DNA of 51,601 nt from a bacterium (GTDB taxonomy: Bacteria; Vulcanimicrobiota; Xenobia; Xenobiales; JADMJV01), in contig JASBRJ010000098.1 of NCBI GenBank assembly GCA_030149525.1, forward strand, positions 1-51,601, read 5' to 3'. The notes under the pieces were generated by a model, which was not told the origin of the DNA, did not search any database, and was given only the letters and a program-made list of their open reading frames with translations. A program made the translations under genes and the position numbers. This document shows positions 47,908 to 51,601 of the stretch, piece by piece. Position 1 is the first letter of the stretch, and each line of letters begins with the position of its first letter.

Positions 47908-49509
47908 TCACGCCTTTGGATGAAGGAGTACCACATACTCCGGTCCCGAGAATATGACTTCCTCGTAGAAGAGCCGGCTATTCTGCTCCCATTCCGGTCG
48001 ACCCAACACCAGAAATCGGTCCTCGTCGCCTTTGCGAAATTGTTTCAGATATTGGGGCAGATCGTCGTATAGGTACTTCTCAAAGGTTTGAGCGGATTCA
48101 AACTGGGTCTCCCGAGGATGCCCCACATGCACCACTCTATGATGAAGATAGTATGGTAGACCAAAGAGATAACGCCGGTACATGGCCACCTCATAATGCT
48201 GCTTGCCCTGCTTGAGGATAGCCTGGGAGAGAGGCGCGGCGGTCTGATAAGCGAGTTTTTCGTAGGCCAGGCCCGCTATGGTGAGAAAGCCAAGCATGGT
48301 GCACAGGGCAGTGGGTATGAAAACATGGCGCTCAAGCTTTGAGCCTAAGACGAGATCAGTCATAGCGACGGTGAGCAACAAAAGAGCGGCCGCCCCCAGG
48401 GCACCGGCATACACCTGTAATCGGGGGACAGGCGAGAAAACAATGAGCCCCGCAGCGACCAACCCAAGAACTCCGAGAGCCTTCAGAGGCCAGCGCAGTT
48501 GGCCGAAAGAGAGCTCCGAGACATGGCGCGCCGTCAACAACGCCAGGGCGGGGAAAACAGGCAGGACATAGGGAGGGAGCTTGGAGCCCAAAAGTGAGAA
48601 GAAAACCGTGGGCAGGACGACCCACAGAATGAGATACAGATCCGGTCCGCTTTTGAGTCGATTCCACTCGAGCTTCTTGCATCCGGCCAGAAGAAGGAGG
48701 CTCCAGGGCAAGAAGCCGGCTACAATCACCGGGATATAAAACCAGAGTGGGCCGGTGCGATGGTGGACCGTGGTGAAGATCCGGTCCACCGTCTGGAATC
48801 CCAGAAAGTAAGACAGGAGTCCGGGATAGCTTTTCACGGCCCAGAGATACCAGGGGAGTCCGAGAGCTGCGGCTAGCACCAGCCCGGGAAGCGGACGGAA
48901 GGCTCTCCAACTCTTTTTTTGGGAAATTCCGTAAACGCCCACGATGAGAGCCACCAGAAAAGGGCCAACCGGGCCTTTGGTAAGAAAATTGAGCCCCAGT
49001 GCTCCCCAGAAAAGCGCATGATCCCACTGCCGCTTCGACCCTTGCAACAGCTCCCAACCAGCCATGAGAGAGACAACCGTGAAGAGGGTCACAAGCATAT
49101 CGGTCACGGCCACCCTCCCCATCTCCCAAAAGAACGGACTGGTGCCGAGAAAGCAGGCGCTCAAAAACGCCGTCGTCTTCGTCTCCTTAAAACCGTGGAC
49201 AGCCAGGCGTGCCGTGAGGAGTAAGGTCAAAAGAGCCGCCAGTGTGGTTGGGATTCTGGTAGAGAACTCCGAGTTCCCGAGAATCTTCATAGCCAAGGCG
49301 ATGCACCAGTAGAAAAGAGGCGGTTTATGGAAATGGGTAATTCCGTTATAACGCGGAGTGAGATAGTCTCCCGTTCGAAACATTTCCCAGGCCACCTCAC
49401 CATAACGAGCTTCACTCTGTTCGGTCAGGGGACAGCTTCCAAGACCGATAAAGAAAACAGCAACGATGGAACAGGTGAGGATGAAGACGGTGAGTTTGGT
49501 GGCCCGCAT
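47908..49509 (-). CDS. ArnT/PMT-family polyprenyl-phosphate glycosyltransferase (GT-C)
   Basis: A 533-residue integral membrane protein with about 11-12 helices. The first periplasmic loop has LTEQSEARYGEVAWEMF, equivalent to the catalytic acidic loop of ArnT-type GT-C enzymes, followed by RTGDYLTPRYNGITHFHKPP and LFYWC. The GRVAVTDMLVTLF and LGLNFLTKGPVGPFLVALIVG segments are also typical. A soluble C-terminal domain ends the protein. Such enzymes transfer sugars from undecaprenyl or dolichyl phosphate to lipid A, proteins or other glycans; the acceptor is unknown. It is convergent with the small protein gene, with five bases between stops. Confidence 0.88.
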   Translation of the reverse strand: MRATKLTVFILTCSIVAVFFIGLGSCPLTEQSEARYGEVAWEMFRTGDYLTPRYNGITHFHKPPLFYWCIALAMKILGNSEFSTRIPTTLAALLTLLLTARLAVHGFKETKTTAFLSACFLGTSPFFWEMGRVAVTDMLVTLFTVVSLMAGWELLQGSKRQWDHALFWGALGLNFLTKGPVGPFLVALIVGVYGISQKKSWRAFRPLPGLVLAAALGLPWYLWAVKSYPGLLSYFLGFQTVDRIFTTVHHRTGPLWFYIPVIVAGFLPWSLLLLAGCKKLEWNRLKSGPDLYLILWVVLPTVFFSLLGSKLPPYVLPVFPALALLTARHVSELSFGQLRWPLKALGVLGLVAAGLIVFSPVPRLQVYAGALGAAALLLLTVAMTDLVLGSKLERHVFIPTALCTMLGFLTIAGLAYEKLAYQTAAPLSQAILKQGKQHYEVAMYRRYLFGLPYYLHHRVVHVGHPRETQFESAQTFEKYLYDDLPQYLKQFRKGDEDRFLVLGRPEWEQNSRLFYEEVIFSGPEYVVLLHPKA

Positions 49510-49565
49510 AGGGGCACTGTAAAACTCAAAGCATGAAATTTAGATGAGAGAGACGTGAAGTCTGT

Positions 49566-50438
49566 TTAGAGCGCGGCCGCTACAGCCGACATCACTTTAG
49601 CGTCAGTGGCAGCGGCAATTGCCGATTGAGCCCGACTGTTGGCGGCGGCTTGCTCTGCCTCATGGAAGAGTTTGTCGGCGGCGCTCTGAATCTTACCGGC
49701 TTCTCGGTCTTTTTCCTGAGCAGAAGCCTCCCGTTCGGCGGCACTGGCCAGGGCTCTCTGGGCGTTCTCAGCCAGAAAACCACGCTCTTGGGTGAGGCTC
49801 TCCATCTTTTGACCGAGGCTTGAAGATTTGGAACGAAGGCTGCTCAAAAGCTCGTCGGCGGAGTGGGCTTTGATATTAGACTGCTCGGCCAAAGCTTGAT
49901 GGCGGGCAGCGCTTTCCATCTGGTCGAACGCTTGAGCTATTTTGATGGGGTCGCCACCGGCCTCGGAGAGCAGAGACTCCCCTCGAGTTTTGTAATCTTG
50001 AGCGGCTTTCTGCTCTTGGAAGGCAGCAGCTTCGGCCTCGCGCTTGGCTCGTTCATGAACGACGATCTGGCGTTCGGCTTCCGCTTTGTCCTTCTCGTCC
50101 TTCTCGATCTCGGTCTTCAGTTGTTCGGACCGGTTCTTGGCCTGAGCCGCCTCCGTTTTGTCCTCCCGGGCGTTGCTGCGCTCACGGCTAGCCTGGCTTC
50201 GGGTAAAATTCGCTTCGCGGGAAAGGGTGGAGGCCTGCATTCTTTTCGAGGCAGCCTCGGTAGACTCGGTACGGGCGCTCACTTTCAGAGCAGCTGAGTC
50301 GATGGTGACAGTAGCCTGATCGGCCGATTCTTGCTGAACCTGGATCCCCTCGGGAGACCCCATCTTCTTGGCAACTTCAGCAACCGCCTCGGCGGAGGCT
50401 CCCTGGACTCTTGTTTTGATCTGCGTACCGATATTCAC
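49566..50438 (-). CDS. Ala/Glu-rich coiled-coil protein (unknown)
   Basis: A 290-residue protein dominated by charged alanine-rich coiled coil from about 60 to the end (KNRSEQLKTEIEKDEKDKAE; QDYKTRGESLLSEAGG breaks it). Residues 1-55 (MNIGTQIKTRVQGASAEAVA...) form a separate small segment with alternating hydrophobic residues. No signal peptide or membrane helix. The start is GTG 50438, without a recognisable ribosome site, and a palindrome CATACTAAGTATG overlaps it. Structural or cytoskeletal-like proteins often look like this; no specific family is recognised. Confidence 0.7.
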   Translation of the reverse strand: MNIGTQIKTRVQGASAEAVAEVAKKMGSPEGIQVQQESADQATVTIDSAALKVSARTESTEAASKRMQASTLSREANFTRSQASRERSNAREDKTEAAQAKNRSEQLKTEIEKDEKDKAEAERQIVVHERAKREAEAAAFQEQKAAQDYKTRGESLLSEAGGDPIKIAQAFDQMESAARHQALAEQSNIKAHSADELLSSLRSKSSSLGQKMESLTQERGFLAENAQRALASAAEREASAQEKDREAGKIQSAADKLFHEAEQAAANSRAQSAIAAATDAKVMSAVAAAL

Positions 50439-50450
50439 ATACTAAGTATG
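50438..50450. promoter_or_regulatory. Palindrome CATACT-A-AGTATG at the coiled-coil gene start
   Basis: A perfect 6-1-6 inverted repeat whose first base is the first base of the GTG start (minus strand) of the coiled-coil gene. A second dyad, CGGTAA/TTACCG, follows within about 40 bases. Likely an operator or part of a promoter; no standard -10/-35 boxes are clear. Confidence 0.45.
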
Positions 50451-50556
50451 CTTGTCTATCGTCACGGTAATGTTAAAGTTATTTTACCGGGTCGGCAATT
50501 TGGTCAGTCGTCGAGCCCCACACTGTCTCGTCCCCCGCTCAAAGACCGGCTCCCAC

Positions 50557-50598
50557 CGACTCCACGTGGAGTCGTTCAAGCGCCCCTACCCGAAGGGG
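50557..50598. repeat. Two adjacent inverted repeats before the HAD gene
   Basis: CGACTCCACGTGGAGTCG (50557-50574) is a perfect 18-base palindrome. CCCCT (50583-50587) and AGGGG (50594-50598) form a second short hairpin immediately after it. Neither is followed by a U-tract. Confidence 0.6.
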
Positions 50599-50673
50599 TA
50601 CTTTCGTTCTAAAACGTTGATTTTACGGAGCTTACTCTGCTAAAGTTCAGCCCATTAGAGAGATTTGTTTGCC

Positions 50674-51507
50674 GTGTCCAACCCTTATCCAACCAAACAC
50701 ATTCTGGTCGCCTCGGACTTCGATAAGACCCTGAGCTTCAACGACTCGGGTCAGATTCTGAGCGACATGCTGGGGGCGGAGAACTTCGAAAAGAAAGTCA
50801 GCGGGCTCTCTAAGATCAATATCGTCCAGCAAGGGGCGGAACTCGCCTACCTTCTGCGCCACGATCCCGATTTTCGCTGCGTTCGCCGAGATCTGCTAGC
50901 CGAGGTTGGACGTGCGGTGAACCTGAAACTCAACGTGAAAGAAATGGTGGAGTTTCTGTCAGCCGGTGTGGAAGGCTTCCAATTTCATTTTCGGGTAATC
51001 TCGGCTGCTCCCACTGAAGTGGTTCGGTCCGCCCTGGAGGGCATCGTGGTGCCCGAACATATCCAGGGCACGGATTTCGACTTTGACGAGGATGGAGAAA
51101 TATCAGCTATCCGCAGAGCCGCAGCAGGCTACGGAAAGATCGTCGTCCTCCAGGAGCTGCAGGAAGAACTTGGGGTCCGCCCAGATCATGTGGTTTATAT
51201 CGGAGACGGCTCGTCGGATCTTCATGTGATGATGCATGTCAACCAGGCCGAGGGCTTAACTATCGGAGTTTCACAAACTCAATATATTGTGAGAACAGCC
51301 CGACGAACGGTCTTAAGCGACAACGCCATGAGCGTTCTTGTCCCGATCTTAGAAGAGATCGTGGGTTGGAATTCCATGCGCATAAGAGACGCCTTTCAAC
51401 AGTACGGACTCTTGCTTAAGGACTGGGAAAGAGCTCGTACCGACTGGCTGACCATCGATGAAACCAGACGGCCCGAGTCCGAAAGTCCTCGGACGGAAGC
51501 TTGCTAG
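50674..51507 (+). CDS. HAD-superfamily phosphatase, phosphoserine-phosphatase-like
   Basis: About 277 residues. Motif I DFDKTLSFNDSG supplies the nucleophile Asp and general acid Asp, motif II lies in HFRVISAAPTEVV (Ser), and motif III/IV is VVYIGDGSSDLHVM. The cap region between motifs I and II is helical. The layout resembles phosphoserine phosphatase/MtnX-type HADs; the substrate is unknown. GTG 50674 (SNPYPTKHIL) is the likely start; TTG 50665 would add three residues. A weak AGAGAG site is 11 bases upstream. The region before it is rich in palindromes. Confidence 0.85.
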   Translation: MSNPYPTKHILVASDFDKTLSFNDSGQILSDMLGAENFEKKVSGLSKINIVQQGAELAYLLRHDPDFRCVRRDLLAEVGRAVNLKLNVKEMVEFLSAGVEGFQFHFRVISAAPTEVVRSALEGIVVPEHIQGTDFDFDEDGEISAIRRAAAGYGKIVVLQELQEELGVRPDHVVYIGDGSSDLHVMMHVNQAEGLTIGVSQTQYIVRTARRTVLSDNAMSVLVPILEEIVGWNSMRIRDAFQQYGLLLKDWERARTDWLTIDETRRPESESPRTEAC

Positions 51508-51601
51508 TGGTCTGTCACGTAAAGATTTTGGGCCGAGACCGCCCCAGAGGCGGCCGTAGCCTCACCGATTTTTCCTCACGTGCGGCCAGGCACGCCGCGG
51601 A
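51508..51601. other. Non-coding tail of the window
   Basis: The last 94 bases hold no clear gene. CCGCC (51539-51543) and GGCGG (51549-51553) form a small hairpin with T5 some 15 bases later, a weak terminator candidate for the HAD gene. The remainder is uncharacterised and cut by the window edge. Confidence 0.35.

Noticed and set aside
1-51601. CRISPR arrays, insertion sequences, prophage or integrase genes
   Set aside because: No regularly spaced direct repeats, transposase or integrase motifs were seen anywhere in the window.

Overview
The window comes from a motile, diderm (Gram-negative-type) bacterium with respiratory metabolism. It encodes flagellar export, rotor and rod genes, an OprO/P-like porin, a TonB-ExbB-ExbD system with a TonB-dependent receptor ending in Phe, lipoproteins, lipoate synthesis, a 2-oxoacid dehydrogenase E2/E3 pair, a GlpD-type dehydrogenase and a cytochrome P450. 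Base composition is moderately GC-rich by eye. Protein organisation (acidic and proline-rich extensions, FecR/CHASE2 signalling, duplicated rotor modules) suggests a little-studied, probably environmental phylum; I cannot name it from the sequence. There are no insertion sequences, phage genes or CRISPR arrays.

Layout. 1-8468 (minus): flagellar operon flgB-flgC-fliE-fliF, an intrinsic terminator-like hairpin, then a novel fliG-like gene, fliG, fliH, fliI and a partial fliJ cut by the window edge. 8469-8922: intergenic region with two perfect inverted repeats. 8923-10490: acidic protein and Mrp. 10652-12012: RNase D (minus), then tRNA-Leu(GAG) with a consensus sigma-70 promoter and terminator. 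12031-19316: methyltransferase, acidic zinc-ribbon protein, Lon-N-domain protein (minus), E3-E2 pair, TruA. 19358-22867: low-complexity protein, putative zincin (minus), P450. 22815-24487: lipB-lipA. 24499-38853 (minus): methyltransferase, HupE/UreJ protein, ATP-dependent PEPCK, porin, amidohydrolase, FecR protein, a 1206-residue double CHASE2-cyclase, a second FecR protein, tonB, exbD, exbB. 38991-42884 (plus): small Cys/His periplasmic protein, TonB-dependent receptor and His-rich lipoprotein, divergent from exbB across a Fur-like operator. 42987-47902: TrkA-USP fusion, alkyl-DHAP-synthase-like flavoprotein, glycerol-3-phosphate dehydrogenase, small membrane-anchored protein. 47908-51507: ArnT-like glycosyltransferase, Ala/Glu-rich coiled coil, a palindrome-rich gap, HAD phosphatase.

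Two things stand out. First, the gene between fliF and fliG encodes three tandem units, each a FliG N-terminal-like domain followed by a segment matching the last residues of the neighbouring FliF (V-[KR]-x-x-P-x-x-[VI]-x-x-x-[LIV]-x-x-x-W). Each unit looks like the FliF/FliG split domain of the MS-C ring interface rebuilt in one chain, three times. Second, the double CHASE2-cyclase has two cyclase domains with complementary losses: the first lacks a metal Asp but keeps the transition-state Asn/Arg, and the second keeps both metal Asps but lacks Asn/Arg. This predicts one composite active site, the same logic as mammalian transmembrane adenylyl cyclases. The two FecR genes flanking it are paralogous, so an ancestral FecR-cyclase pair probably duplicated and the cyclases fused.

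Several genes (fliG, hupE-like, perhaps fliH) have good Shine-Dalgarno sites and conserved or signal-peptide-like N-termini but no ATG, GTG or TTG in the right place, pointing to ATC or CTG initiation or to sequence errors.
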